64,000 bases of DNA. It comes from Atopsyche davidsoni. Lineage: Eukaryota > Arthropoda > Insecta > Trichoptera > Hydrobiosidae. Shown here one piece after another: positions 1 through 12,800 of this stretch. Under the pieces are notes generated by a model that made no database searches, had not been told where the DNA came from, and saw only the letters and a program-made list of their open reading frames with translations. The stretch lies in the NCBI GenBank assembly GCA_022113835.1, contig JAILWY010000008.1, positions 2,410,001-2,474,000 of the forward strand. The letters run 5' to 3'. The position numbers and the translations under genes were made by a program. Numbering within the stretch: the stretch's first letter is position 1; every line of letters starts with the position of its first letter.

Positions 1-1123
1 ATCAAGCCTAAAAATCACTCTACAGAAGAAAAAAAATTCAAATAAAATTTTCATAGAAATCTTAAACACACGCAACTTTTATCATATGCTGCTTTTTACT
101 GTTTTATTAAATAAGTTGAAATGTTTGGTCAGTTCAAAATAAAAATGCATTATATTTTTTACAAGAAAAACAAATAAGTAAACCACTATTATATATTATT
201 ACTTCAGTGATGCCCTTTTATAAATATTTTTTATAATCGCTTTTCAAAAATATATTTTAAATTGATTGCGCGGGTTATAACTATTTCTGAAATTGAAAAC
301 GGCCTTCATTAAGCCTGTTTTGCATTTACTTGAACAAATAATTCAATCCGGTATCAGCGTTCGTCGGACCGAGTCTAATAGGCTTTGAATAGATTTTCAT
401 GAGTTATTTTCATACAAACATTTAAAAAAATATATATTTGAACTTATAAAATGTCTACCCGTGTCCACAATTTATCAGCATAACCCAAAAGTAATTTGAA
501 ATATTTTTATAAAGTTTTAATGTATTTTGACATCAAATATTCAATCACACCATACGCATTCATTTTATTTTAATATTTTTTTGGTTATTTCCAGTTAACT
601 TTTTGAATTTAACGAATAATATTTTTTGTTTAAATATCATTAAATTTTTTAAAGTTATAAGATATAACATGCTCAAAGCTTTGACTCTAAAATTAAAAAC
701 ACTCACCATAAGTTTATTTATACCATTAAGGATATTAAAGTTTCTTCAGTAGGATTTTGGCTATTCATACGGAGTACCATAAATTTAACTGGTTTGTCGT
801 TTATAAGATGTAGTTAATAAATCATGAGCTCGGTCTTAAGAGGTGCTGATTACATGTACTGCTTTTGAGAGGTGAAGGAAATATACTGCTGCCTGTGGTG
901 CAACAGTAGCCGGTATATTGCTCCATATTTCGTGCTCGTGCCAGACTAAGCTTCAACTTATTCAACTCACCCCAAGAAGCTTTAAGATATTGTAGTTATA
1001 TTGAGAGAAGAAATTACCTTCGGGCGTCAACGGGTTAAATCAAAAAAATATAATAAATCTTAAATCTCAATCAAAACTGTCATAAAAGTAACAAATACGA
1101 AATGATTTTTTTACCTTATTAAA
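1..1123. other. AT-rich flank with no recognised feature
   Basis: No exon-like ORF, RNA gene or repeat family that recurs in the window was seen. If the dpr C-terminal exon follows exon E at normal distance it should lie here or further left, but I could not identify it. Confidence 0.6.
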
Positions 1124-1676
1124 AGGTTGTCCAAAATAAGTATCGGGTATTTTTTAGTTCTGTTAAACAAAAACTACTAGTAATCAAGTATTTTTTTTTA
1201 TTGTTGATTATAAGAGTATAAAATGGAAAATTATTTCAAAAAGATGATGTTATCCTGATGGTGATCGTTACGCAATGCTGGCACTCTTCTAATCTGGAAC
1301 GAAGATTGCTGATAACACGCTGACACAGCCCTCGATATTGCTGCCATTTCTGACCTGATGTTTTGATTCAATTCCGTTAAGTTCATCGGATTATTCTCAT
1401 AAACCCTACTTTTAAGGTATCCCTATTCGAAATAGTCAAGAGGGCTAAGGTCGAGGCTTCTGGGAGGCCAGTTGATGTTACCTCTACGTGAAATGACCTT
1501 ATTAGGGAATAATTCGTTAACAGCTTCAATTGATTGATTGGATGTATGGCAAGTATTGGAACCACGTTCTTGAGTTGAAACCTTGAAACTCCAGCAACTC
1601 TGGTTCCAAGAATGTTTGCAGCATATCGCAATAACGGTCACTAAACCAAGCACCCGATACTCTTTTTGGACACCCC
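1124..1676 (-). mobile_element. Tc1/mariner-superfamily element, internally deleted
   Basis: The ends are inverted copies of a GTGTCCAAAAAGAGTATCGG-like terminal sequence: plus-strand GGTTGTCC..ATAAGTATCGGG at about 1125 and its reverse complement at 1651..1676. Between them, on the minus strand and in broken frames, lie pieces typical of a DDE transposase C-terminus: DRYCDMLQTFLEPELLEFQG, TCHTSNQSIEAVNELFPN, INWPPRSLDLSPLDYF and GYLKS, followed by a degenerate tail. The N-terminal two thirds are absent: the 5' terminal repeat runs almost directly into DRYCDML. Non-autonomous and dead. Confidence 0.82.
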
Positions 1677-1795
1677 ACATATCGGCAAATAACATTTTTC
1701 CGAAACATTATTTCAGAGTCATAGTTATTGGAATGCGTGAGCCGACAGGGAACACACACTTAATCGGCTTCTCTTATATATGGCATTCCCGGTAC

Positions 1796-1821
1796 ACCCG
1801 ATACACTTTTTGGACACCCTA
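1796..1821. repeat. Solo terminal repeat of the same Tc1/mariner family
   Basis: ACCCGATACACTTTTTGGAC and the following ACCCTATA match the outer terminal repeat at 1651..1676. About 120 bp of unrelated sequence separates them, so this is either a second end of a nested copy or a fragment. Confidence 0.6.
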
Positions 1822-1824
1822 TAT

Positions 1825-2655
1825 AAAAATTTTGAAACTCAAAACAAGCACAACACCCAAAGACCGAACATCATTATTACGCGCACCGCCGAAAACATTA
1901 AGAAATTTTGTGTTAATTTTATTTCTAACCAATTAAACCGCAGTTTAAAACGGTGATGCTCCAGCTCCAATTGGAAAACTGCATGCCGCAAGTGCATGGC
2001 ATACACGAGCGACACGGTGACAATAACAATTAAGCAAATTTACACTGCCACTAGTTGCGGCCGCAAGCAAACAAACAAACCAACCCCAAGTTGCCGGCAA
2101 CTTGAGCCGAACCAACTCCGCGGCTTGTACTCGATATACAACTGGGAACAAGCTCGCTCACGTCCTCGGTTATTGTCAGTATAAATATCGCATTTCGTAT
2201 AGAGCTCCGCGGATTACTCCCGTTAGATATGCGAAAATTCTATTATGTAGTTTTTATGCATTGATACGGTTTGCATATCGTCTGGGTGGTACAATTTTGA
2301 ATATAATAATAATACAGAGGAACACGATGTATTCTTATAATATTATTAAAAAAATACAATATATATTCATGATTATATATTTGCTGTTTTTATACATACT
2401 TATAAAACTAAACGATTGAATAATTAATTTTTTTTAAGAGAGTTAGAGCTACTTCTTCTTTCAAAGGTGTCATAAAACCAAACAAGCTTAAGAATGCCTT
2501 GAAAAAGCAACATTAATTTATTTAATGTGAATAATTTTTTTACATGTGTAGAACAGAGAAATCTGGAAGGAATAGATAATTGTTATTATTATTTTTTTGT
2601 AACAATTTAAGTATAGGATAAAGAGATTGTGGAACTCTTAGGGGTGTTGTTAAGA
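1825..2655. other. Flank without recognised gene
   Basis: A GC-higher patch at about 1950..2215 contains a few overlapping short ORFs on both strands with no protein-like pattern. The remainder is AT-rich. Confidence 0.5.
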
Positions 2656-2659
2656 TTAT

Positions 2660-3640
2660 TTTAGGTAGGTAGGTAAGGTTCTAGTGAAGACATGGTGGAG
2701 CTGCGGGTGAATCTTAATAGGTTAGGTTTAATAGCCACTAAGAAAATGGAAAGAGCTTTGGAGGATTCCTTAAAAGTATTGAATAAGTTAATTTGGGTAG
2801 CCTCAAAGACATGGTAGAGCTGAGGTGGATTCCTGAAGGGTATTGGTTTGGTAAGTTTGAATAGCCAGTAAAGACATGATGGAGCTGTGGAGGATTCCTG
2901 AAGGTTATTGGGCAGGTTAGATTAGTTGGCCAGTAAGAACATGAGAGAGCTACAGAAGATTTCTGAAAGGTATGGGATAGTTAAGGTTGAATAGCCGGTA
3001 TCGGCATGGTAGAGCTACAGAAGATTCCTAAAAGGTATTTGATATTAAAGGTTGAGTAGCCAGTAAAGACATGTTGGAGCTGCAGAGGATTCCTAAAAGG
3101 TATAGGGTAGGTAAGGTTAGGTTGATAGCCAGTAAGGACATGATGGAGCTGCGGAGGATTTCTGAAGGGTATTGGGTAGGTAAGGTTGGTTGCCCAGTAA
3201 GGACATTATGGAGCTACAGAAGATTCCTGAAAGGTATTGGATATTTAAGGTTGAGTAGCCATTAACGACATGTTGGAGCTGCAGAGGATTCCTAAAGGGT
3301 ATTGGGTGGTTTGGTTGAGTAGCCTGTAAGGGCATGATGGAGCTATAAGGGACCCCTAAGATGCATTGGATAGGTAAGGTTGGGTAGTTAGTAAGAACAC
3401 GATGGAGCTGCAAAGGATTCCTGTATGAGCATGCATGAGCTGCGAGGGACCCTTAAGGATTTTTGGATGGATAAGGTTGGGTAGCCAGTAAGGACGTGAT
3501 TGAGCTGCAGAGGATTCCTGAAGGGTATTGGGAAGATTAGGTTGGATAGCCAGTAATGATGGAGCTGCATAGGACTACTGAAGGGTATTGGGTAGAATAA
3601 GTTGGGTAGCCTGTAAGAACATGATGGAGCTGCAGGGACC
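2660..3640. repeat. Minisatellite, unit about 64 bp, about 16 units
   Basis: The consensus core GACATGATGGAGCTGCAGAG recurs at about 64-bp steps (near 2690, 2808, 2873, 2937, 3003, 3067, 3137, 3204, 3268, 3331, 3396, 3494, 3550 and 3618), followed by GATTCCTGAAGGGTATTGGG and GGTAAGGTTG plus TAGCCAGTAA. Units diverge by substitutions and small indels, so the array is old. It ends within about 20 bp of dpr exon E. ORFs inside it on both strands are repeat artefacts. Confidence 0.9.
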
Positions 3641-3657
3641 CTTGGCCGGGGACTCAC

Positions 3658-3855
3658 CGTTGATGACGTGCACATTGACGCTGGCGCCTTCCGCCGAGGT
3701 GGGCACGCAGCTGTAATTTCCCGAGTCCCCGAGGCGTGCTCGACCGATGCGGAGACGCGACGTGAAAGCCTCCGTCCATTCCGCATCCACGCGCACCCGG
3801 GCAGCCTCCGAGTGGTCGTTGGGATGCTGCGGCGGCGTTTCCACCAGCTCCGTTC
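3658..3855 (-). CDS. dpr1-like: dpr exon E: second half of Ig domain 2
   Basis: 198 bp; acceptor ttgttttcag above 3855, donor AACG|GTGAGT below 3658. Phase 1 at both ends. It encodes GTELVETPPQHPNDHSEAAR, the VRVDAEWTEAFTSRLRIGR strand block, LGDSGNYSCVPTSAEGAS and VNVHVIN. DSGNYSC is the DxGxYxC motif closing the Ig2 disulfide. GC content is about 66% by hand count, far above the surrounding intron. In known Dprs the next residues resemble GEHPAAMQ before a hydrophobic tail. The intronic read-through here begins GESPAKG, so the donor lies at the expected point, but an unspliced end is not excluded. No following exon was found in 1..3657. Confidence 0.94.
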
Positions 3856-6800
3856 CTGAAAACAATACCCTTTAAGCCTTTCCTGTGAGCGTGGTAAGCT
3901 TTAAAATCCCTACCGTAGTGCTTCAGCGAATCGCATTTTCGTCATAACGATTACGTCACTGCTTTAAAAAAAAAATACAGGCAGCTCTCAGTAATTAGTC
4001 AAATCACATTTTGCCTACCAAATGATTGTATTGAGTTCATTTCAGATTCTTCAGAGTCTGTAAATTTCGAACCCCCTGAAAGGCATAACTTGGCTATAAA
4101 TATGTTTTAGTATAAATCAAACTAGTGCTTCGATTTTTTTTACCTTTGTACCAGTTAATGGTGCTGAGGTCATGGGGACCCTGGCTGATGACGCAGGTGA
4201 GGCTTACTGCGCTGCCAGCCTTCACGTAAAGGTCCGTTGGACCCAAGATCTTAGCCTTAGCTTCTGTAACAACAAGAAAACACAACATGTTAGAGTGATT
4301 TGTGAGAAAGCACTGCTAAATGTACCGTCCTATTTGAAAGCTCTTTATTGAGAAGTTATACTAATACAAAACAATAAAGTATTATATTAAACAAATTATA
4401 AAAAGATTTAATCCACTTTAATAGTAAAATATATTCCCTCTTTTGATTTGGAAATGCCTTTTAAATATTTAAAAAAAAAACAATATTTTGGTTGTATAAA
4501 AAATTGTTCACGTTTCTGGTACTTAACCTACAAAAGTAGATTTGAATGAAAATAAAATGTTTGATTTAAAATGAAATCATGTTTTTCTGCAATAAATGTT
4601 AAAAAGCTTTAGGAAATATATTGTAAATTCAGGGAAAAATATGGTTAAATGTTTTACCTAAAAAATAACATTTTAGATATGAAAGTATTTATCATATTTA
4701 TTTAAAATCACTGGAAAAATATTATTTATATTTTATATCAAATCACTCTAGAATACCAATTTTATGAATATTTATGATAAATATACAAATTTTTCCATAA
4801 AATTTATACAAATCGATTGCATAATAATGAATTGTACAATCACCAAAAATGGAGCATAAATTTTTATCTTCATTTTAAATTAATCCTTTACAATTTCTGA
4901 ATCCGAAAGCTCCCGTGAAATTTTGCTCTGATAGAATCCGTTCACGGATGATAAAGGCTTTCCCATTGACTGGATGGGTCGTGACGTCATCCATATATTT
5001 TACTATAAGAGACTTAAATTATCGCTTAAGTGCAGGCGATATATAAGGCTCTACGTGGTGATATGATTCAGTGAGAAATCGCTTTTGATGGGGTTGACTT
5101 AAAAGCCTACTTTGAGGCATATTTGTTTATAAAGACATTTTTTTAATATAGTGATAATAATGTTGATCGTATACATTAAAAAAATACTTAAGTTCCGCTG
5201 TTATACAGTGTGTCCAAAAAGTGCATCGGGTATTTATTAGTTCAGTAAAACAAAAACTACTAGTAATCTAGTAATTTTTTTATTGTTGATTATAAAAATA
5301 CAAAATGGAAAATTATTTAGAAAAGATGATGTTATCCAAATGGTGACCGTTACGTGTATATAACAAGTCAAAATATCGTTTAGTTTCAGCAATAACTGAT
5401 GAGAGTCCGAATCTCGATAGCTTTAGTGGTGTGGGTTAGAATCCCACTAGTGTTATAAAAAATGAAGCCTTTTGCTTGTTATTTCATGTGTGAATTATTT
5501 GCTTAAAGATTACATAAGAGTAAGCGTAACGAAGCATGAAACACCCATAATTACACTGTGCCAAATAAAGCATTCGAGTAAACATTTATAGCTACACTGC
5601 CCTGGGTAGAATCAATCGTGTGGCAGTGGTTACTATGTAGGTCGTGAAGGGATTGTAAAAATTATAGACATCGTAAAAATAGTGAATGAATGGTGCTAAC
5701 AGCCCCTAGTCGAGGCCCTGGTAAGTCATTATTCTACAAGGGGTAGAAATAAATCTGGACTAAGCACGGTGGGGGTAGTGGGGGTGGGGTGCATTTTTCT
5801 GTTAAGTGATTAAGCCTGTCTCGGAACTTGCGGTGGATAATAAATTATTTATGTTTAGGGATGTTGGTGTACTTGGGGGTAATTAATTGTTTTTTTTGAC
5901 GTTTTACTTCTAGATTTTTTTTCATTTAATTATTTTAACGGGGAATAGAAATAATATGATAAGTAAATACGAGAATAAACATCCACATTCCATCCACCGA
6001 ATATATTTTTTCAGGACTCAAGTGAACTTTGAACGTACATCTTCTCGTTATTGCAGTCAGAAGCCTTTATTTTTTCCACCACTATAGCATTGTCAGTAAC
6101 AAATGTAAATATGGTAAAAAATAGGAATTCATTTAAAAAAACTGATTGATGTTAAAATTATATAAAAAAATAATTTGAATTAGACCTTAACTGTGCAAAA
6201 TAAATTGAATAGATTTTCTTGATTTTAACTAAAATTTAATGCTAAATTAATTAGTGAATCTTTTCTTTATACTATATCTCATAGTCCGGAGAGCAATTAT
6301 CATTTAATTATAAGTTACAAAGCTACTTGGCAGTGTTATTTTCATATAAAATTACTTTCATATTTCATAGATGTACAAAAAATAAATTATTACCCGAGTT
6401 ATTGTGTACCGTAAGAAATGAAATCAGTACACCAAAGTTATTACAGAAATTGAAGCAATTATAATTTCTCTAACGATAAAGAACTTTTTCACTTACGATT
6501 TAACCCGTACACAGTTATATCGCTAATAATATAAATATTTCGTGATAGAGTACAATAAATTTACTGCTCTTATCTTAGAATTGATACATACAAATTTGAT
6601 AATAATAGGTTCTGCGTGATTTGCTTTTGAGTGAATGCGAAATATATAATGGGCCATTGTACCATAATAAAATAACAATTGGTTTTAAAATGTGTACATT
6701 TAAAATCACGATATTTAGCAATACTATTTAAAAATATTAAATTAACAAATAAATGATCCAAAAAAGGCGTGTTTCAAAATATGATTAAATTTGAAAGTTT

Positions 6801-9800
6801 TTTTTTATGAAAAACTATGAATAACAAACCAATAATATTAAAAATAATATTTAAAATAAAATGCTTGTGTTCAATGATTTTGGCAGTCATTGTTGTGTGA
6901 TGATCCTGGTGTATGGTGGTTTTTGTATACCAGCTCTGAAATTGATTTTAGTACCTTGGACTACGAAATCCACTGTGCAGCAACAACAATCTGATCCTGT
7001 TTTAAACATATCATTAAATCCGTATGAAAACTTTACTGTTATTTACTCTTATGGAGTTGAATTACAAAATGTATACCAACAAGTATTTAAAGTAACATAA
7101 ATACTCAGACCCAAGTGCCGTGAATTCCAATTATGCCCAAGCAACCAAATAGTTAGTGAATGAGATAAAGTTTTTCAAACTCCCAGTTGGTAGCACTGAC
7201 GCGAGATTGTTTCCAGCGGACGTCCGATCCAGCGGGACTCTAAATATTAGAGATGTCATGTTGGCACTCCAGTCAGCGGAGCCTCCCCCAGGAGGTCCTG
7301 TCTCTCGACCAGCGCTTCCAAACCTCTGGGCCTGGTGACCCCCGCTGAGTCAAGGCGATGTCTTCATATCTTGTGGGTTTCAAGTCTCATATATCTTTGA
7401 CGTGAATTTAATCCGATTATAAATATATTTTTTTCATAAAATTGCTTGTTCTATTGACCCGTACAATAAACGAGATTATTATAAAACAAGTTAAAAAAAA
7501 CTATGTAATTAAAACATGGTGTATTTTCAAAACACAAATATGAATTACTGCAAATTATTTCAGCATCGTAAATTTATCAAAAATGTTTTCAGTAAGCTTT
7601 TTTTTCTTCAGTTTTCAATAATATATATATATTTTGAAATTTTTTACTTCTTAATAAATAATCACGAGGATAAAAGGGGTCTGTTAAAATAGAAAAAATT
7701 ACCACCAAATACTCAATCCAAAAATCATACTTACTTAATCCAAAACAAATGGAAGAGTTATGGGTTTAAAATTATAATAAATATATATATTTTTTTATTT
7801 TGAAACGATTGTGAACCCAATCACATTAATCTGATATTCATTTTTCAAGGAGGGATTAAGCTGGAGACCTTTCGATAAAAGGTAGACGGTTTAACACTAT
7901 AGCTATAGCACTATAGTGTGTAATTGAATCTTATTGAGCATAGAAAAGCTACAAAGAGACTTTTTTATTATTTATACAAACAAAAATATAAAAAAAATAT
8001 CCCGTTAAGGATTTTCAATCAAACGTTCAAGTGATAAAACGCAAACGCATTTTTTAACTTCTTGCGAGTTTGCGTTGAAGCTGTAGTTCTTGCATAAAAA
8101 TTTAATCATACGTATTTATTTATACTCAACAGAACATTTAAACTTAAAATAGTATAAGTAATTTGAATTTAATATTCAAATGGGATCCTAAACACTTTCG
8201 CGTCATTCATTTTCGATGTGTCGTTTGAAAGTTCGCGGGACGGCTGTAGCCTCACATAGAAATGTAATTAAATCCAGTACACTGAGGCCATTGTGTATTG
8301 AATACAGGGTGAATTAAACTCACACTGACACGCGGTGATTAAACCTCATTGAAGTTTGCCGGCAACTTGATTAATTCGGTCACATTTGCTGTGTTTGAAC
8401 AGTCTTTGACATTGAAACATGGTTATTTAGTATTTGGATCCGGTTGGGATGATTTATTGATAAACAGTGCATACTTTAACTAAAGCACAAAAGCTTTCAA
8501 ATATATTTAAAATTTGTAAGCAGGTTTTTACTTTCTAACCCAACCTAACCCAAAATAAAATTATTCACCGATGAATATTTAATAAATCAATTTTATATCC
8601 TGATAGTTCATTGTATATTTAACTAACCCACAAACCAAGCCTTACTTAAACATGAGTTACTCACCAATGAGTATCAATAAATATTTTATATGTCCGCATT
8701 TTACCCGCATAGGTTTATTGTATTTTTCACTACCTTACCAAAACATTAAAAATTTACCCACGAGTAATTTGTAAAAAACCGTGTTTTTTTACCTGTACTG
8801 GTTAAGGGTCTAAGTCCCATACTCGAGTTTTTTTGATCATTCTCTGGTCCGTTATGCGAAAATTTGACTGCACCAATCAATAAAATTTAAATGCATAAAG
8901 TTAGATACATCCCTTCTTCCGAACAAAACATTTTTTTTATTTCTTGTAAATTTACTTTTAATATGATAAATATGTGTTTTTCCGATTGAAGTGTAGGAAT
9001 TTGGAGATTCGTCATGTCCCTGTTCTAAGAGTCCTAAACATTTAAAAGTATTTTTTTCAATTGCAACTAAAAGATTAAATGTAAGCCCTGTGCGATTTAT
9101 TATTTTAAAAATTAAAAAAAAAAAATCTTTAACAAACTTTGGTTTTGGAAAGGCGTCATTTTATAGAATTTTTCAACATCTTCGAGATTTAATTTTACCC
9201 TGAAAATGGACGTTAATTAAATAATAAAAAAAAGATAAATATAGCATATAGTTTTTTTAATACTCTTTAAAAAAATCATTTTATGACATAGAAAAATAAA
9301 GTGAAAATTAAATTATTTAAATGACACGATTTCGCCAGGTAAAACGGTCCTTTATTTGTGGCAGACTGGGGATCAACAAGCAAGATTTGGTAGCAAGACC
9401 CTCAATTTATAATTCTACTTTTCTATGTAAAACTAAAACATAAATGATTTATAAATGAGTACATATTATAAATACTTTATTAGGTTACAAATATTTATCG
9501 AGCAGTGTAAAAACATCGGATTTTCACTTGCATGTTCTATGTTTGTTTGTTCTTACAAGTGTGCGTTTTTTGATATAACCAATTTTGCAAGTAAAAATAT
9601 CAAAGTCACATTCCAATCATATTTTGTAGGTGAAATGAGAGATGTTATATTTAAAAACATGCCGCAAATACCTCACGCTGAAAGCAAATACCTTCCAAGT
9701 GCACTATAATTTAAATTCCCATAAGTCTTTCGCTTATTCACTTTAGCCACGCCAGATTCAGGTGAGCAGTTAAACTGTTGCAAAAACAACCCCGCAGTGT

Positions 9801-12800
9801 TTAGTGTGAGGGTTGGTTGGGTTAGGTTAGTGAGGGTTTCGTGGCTCGTTTTTCACCCCCGGGGTGCAAGCAAGTGCCTTCCCCTTCCGGCCAGGGTGAA
9901 AAGAGGGCTGCTTATCTGGATATTTAAATACGAAAGCATTACCACGTTGGGATATTATGCTAAAGCTTTAATAGCGTGTTATTTGTGCTTTGAAAATGCA
10001 TTTGAAAAAATGGTAAAGGGGTTTGCTACATTTTAGACTTGGCTAATATTTGTTCGTAAATACACATAAAAAATCGACTGGTTGGTTAAAGCAAAGCCTG
10101 ATTACCTATATTTAAATATAAAAAATCATTTTCATTTTAAACTGTATGTATATAGGCATTTTTTTTTATAAATTAAACCATTTTCGATAAACACTATTTT
10201 ATTATATGTTTAAAAAATCTGTGTTTTAAAAAAAATCGTTTTTATTATAAAACCTAAAGAATAAAGAATCTACTTCTTCAAGGTAATACGACCTTGAAAC
10301 GAATTTTATAATATAGTTAATATTTAAGCAAGTTTTAAACCATATGAAGTTTTTAAAATTTGCAAGCATTTGATGTTACAAAAAATATACTTTGATATTG
10401 ATGATTTTCAAAACAAAGCACCTTTTCCTTTTTATAGCTTTATCAGTCTATTTCTGATTTTTTTTTAAACCAGTTGGTATTTTCAAATTTCAATTGTATC
10501 AAACTCCACTATCTTCAATATGTCAATAAATATATTCATTTTTTCATGTTGTTTTGCTTGGTTTATTTTCGGTGAATAGTAAAGTATAAAATTTTATTAT
10601 ATTAATGATATAAAAAAATGATAGGCTGTGTTAACTGCGGATGACTGAAAAATGAAACATTCCCTTCGCACGATTGCTTATCGACAAAAACTGTTTTCAG
10701 TCCATTTTCGTAACGAACACTTAAAACCTACCCTCTTTTTCACCCCCACCCCACCCCGCTTATTTCAGGATCGTATTTTGAAGAGAGTAAACAAGAGAGT
10801 AATCATTGTAAGAACAGAACTGTACTGGGTGTAAACTAAAGTTGCCAAAAATATGATTAAAAATAATAAAATATGTTTTACAAAATAAATTAAATTGAAT
10901 TGTTGAAATGGGCAAATCAATTTTTTTTTGGTTTTAAATAATTAAGTTTATTTAATTATCTTCATAATAAAGCAAAAATATAAAATACATCTTTGATTTG
11001 TAAATTTAATACAGTAGTAAAAATATAAATCTGTATTATGAATGGAAAAATCTAAAAAAACCATAACAAACCGTTATTTTAAAAATCAAATCATTAGAGT
11101 CGGTTATGAAAAAACCGATTTGTAAAATACTTGAACTTATTGGGATGTTATTTTTTTTCATAAAGGAAGAATATTGTAATAAATAAGACAAAATTCTAAG
11201 AAGACCATCTTATAAAGAACAGATAGTTTGTTAGAAAAAAACATATGTATAATATCTCAAAATAATTAAATATTAATAGACAATATATATTACTTTTAAT
11301 TATACAGATTTAATGTGTTTTTTAATAAAGTTAACATTGACTTGCCAATAAAAACTTTGAATCTGAAAAAACTGAAAATCTAAAGTAATCAATATTTTTG
11401 ACAGAGAGTACTTGGGAGAATTTCATTTTAATATTCGAAATAAAATACTTGAGTGATTTAGTCTGACAATGCCAACGTGAAAGGTTGGCAAAACCGGTCA
11501 CCAATAAAAATTAACACGTTGAAGTACATAATATGATTTAACTTAAAATATGATTTAAATCGTTATTTTATTTGAATGAAATGCGTAAAATACAACTCTG
11601 GCCGATCGGAAGTTATGAAACACCCCGTTGGAGGCTTTAGTGCTTATCCTCTCCACGACACTTCAAGTTGGAACTTGCTGGCAACAATTTAAAATGCGTA
11701 CAGCCTTACAAAATTAGACAGCGGCATCTCAGTACAAACTGGCTAACTAATTAGGGGTTGAAATTTTCATCAAGTAGGAGAGAGGGCTGTTAGATAATAC
11801 AGTACAGTATTGATTTGTTTTCCTTTAGCAATTAGTTTTGTGTTATTAGAAATTTATTTAATGTTAAATTTGCTTATTAAAATGGTCCACCAGTTCGATC
11901 AGACGAATTAATATCTACAATACAAATACTAGCAAAAAATATAGCAGGAAGTCGAGTATTACTGAAAAATGAGCGTTACGAAATATTCAATAATTACAAA
12001 CGCATTTTGAATTGGGAAAAAAAATAAAAAAATAAATCATATAATTTGAATATACAAACAAATCAAGCACGAAAAATATATTTTTATTATCTAGAAATTA
12101 GCAAGTATTTATAAATGTTAAAAATTTAAACGTGTAAATTTAATCCTAAAGAAGTATTGTTAGTAAAAAAAATACTCAGCTGCGATGTTTATATAGCCTG
12201 AATAAAATAAATTTTAATGATAAAACCACTCTTACTTTTTATGACAATAATAAAGGTAACTATTTCCTTTGTTATTTTTGTGTAGTCGCGTGGGAACTAA
12301 CAATAATTCCTTACGATTTTAAGATTATTTCGTCGGAGGTGTATTTTTTACAAATACTTCTATATAAATGGCAGGCAGACGAAATCTCTTAATAAAAATA
12401 TTAAAACATTATATTTCAGCGCTTTGTTAAAAATAAACTTTTAATTGGCGTTATTATTGATAATATTACTTCGGCATGGAATATTTTTTTTTAACCACAT
12501 TTATGAAATAACATAATATGTTATTTTTTTTTAAAACATGTGATACTTACAGGTTTTTTTTTTAATTATTAAAACTGTATTTTTTATTTATCAAAGGTGC
12601 GTTTTTAATTGCATTTTTATCAGAGACTGTCGACATCAATTTATTTTTTTCCGCATAGTACGATTTTTAATCAAATGGAAACAAAATTGTTTACCAACAA
12701 TGGCGTCTCAGATTCCAATCCGGATATTAAAATTTATTTTTATATTAACAAAAAAATGTCGTTTGCCGTGTGCTATTGGTTTTTACTATGATCATAACAG

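Noticed and set aside
1583..1936. 117-codon plus-strand ORF
   Set aside because: Antisense of the Tc1/mariner remnant plus flank; it runs through both terminal repeats.
3071..3413. ORFs on both strands inside the 64-bp repeat
   Set aside because: They arise because the unit length keeps frames open; their sequences are only the repeat translated.
3388..3786. Long minus-strand ORF (132 codons) over the minisatellite and exon E
   Set aside because: It is the wrong frame of exon E joined to repeat DNA; the true dpr frame is offset and has Ig motifs.
7156..7338. 60-codon ORF ending in a Pro-rich stretch as a missing dpr exon
   Set aside because: Plus strand, opposite to the gene, and the Ig2 domain is already complete from exons D and E.
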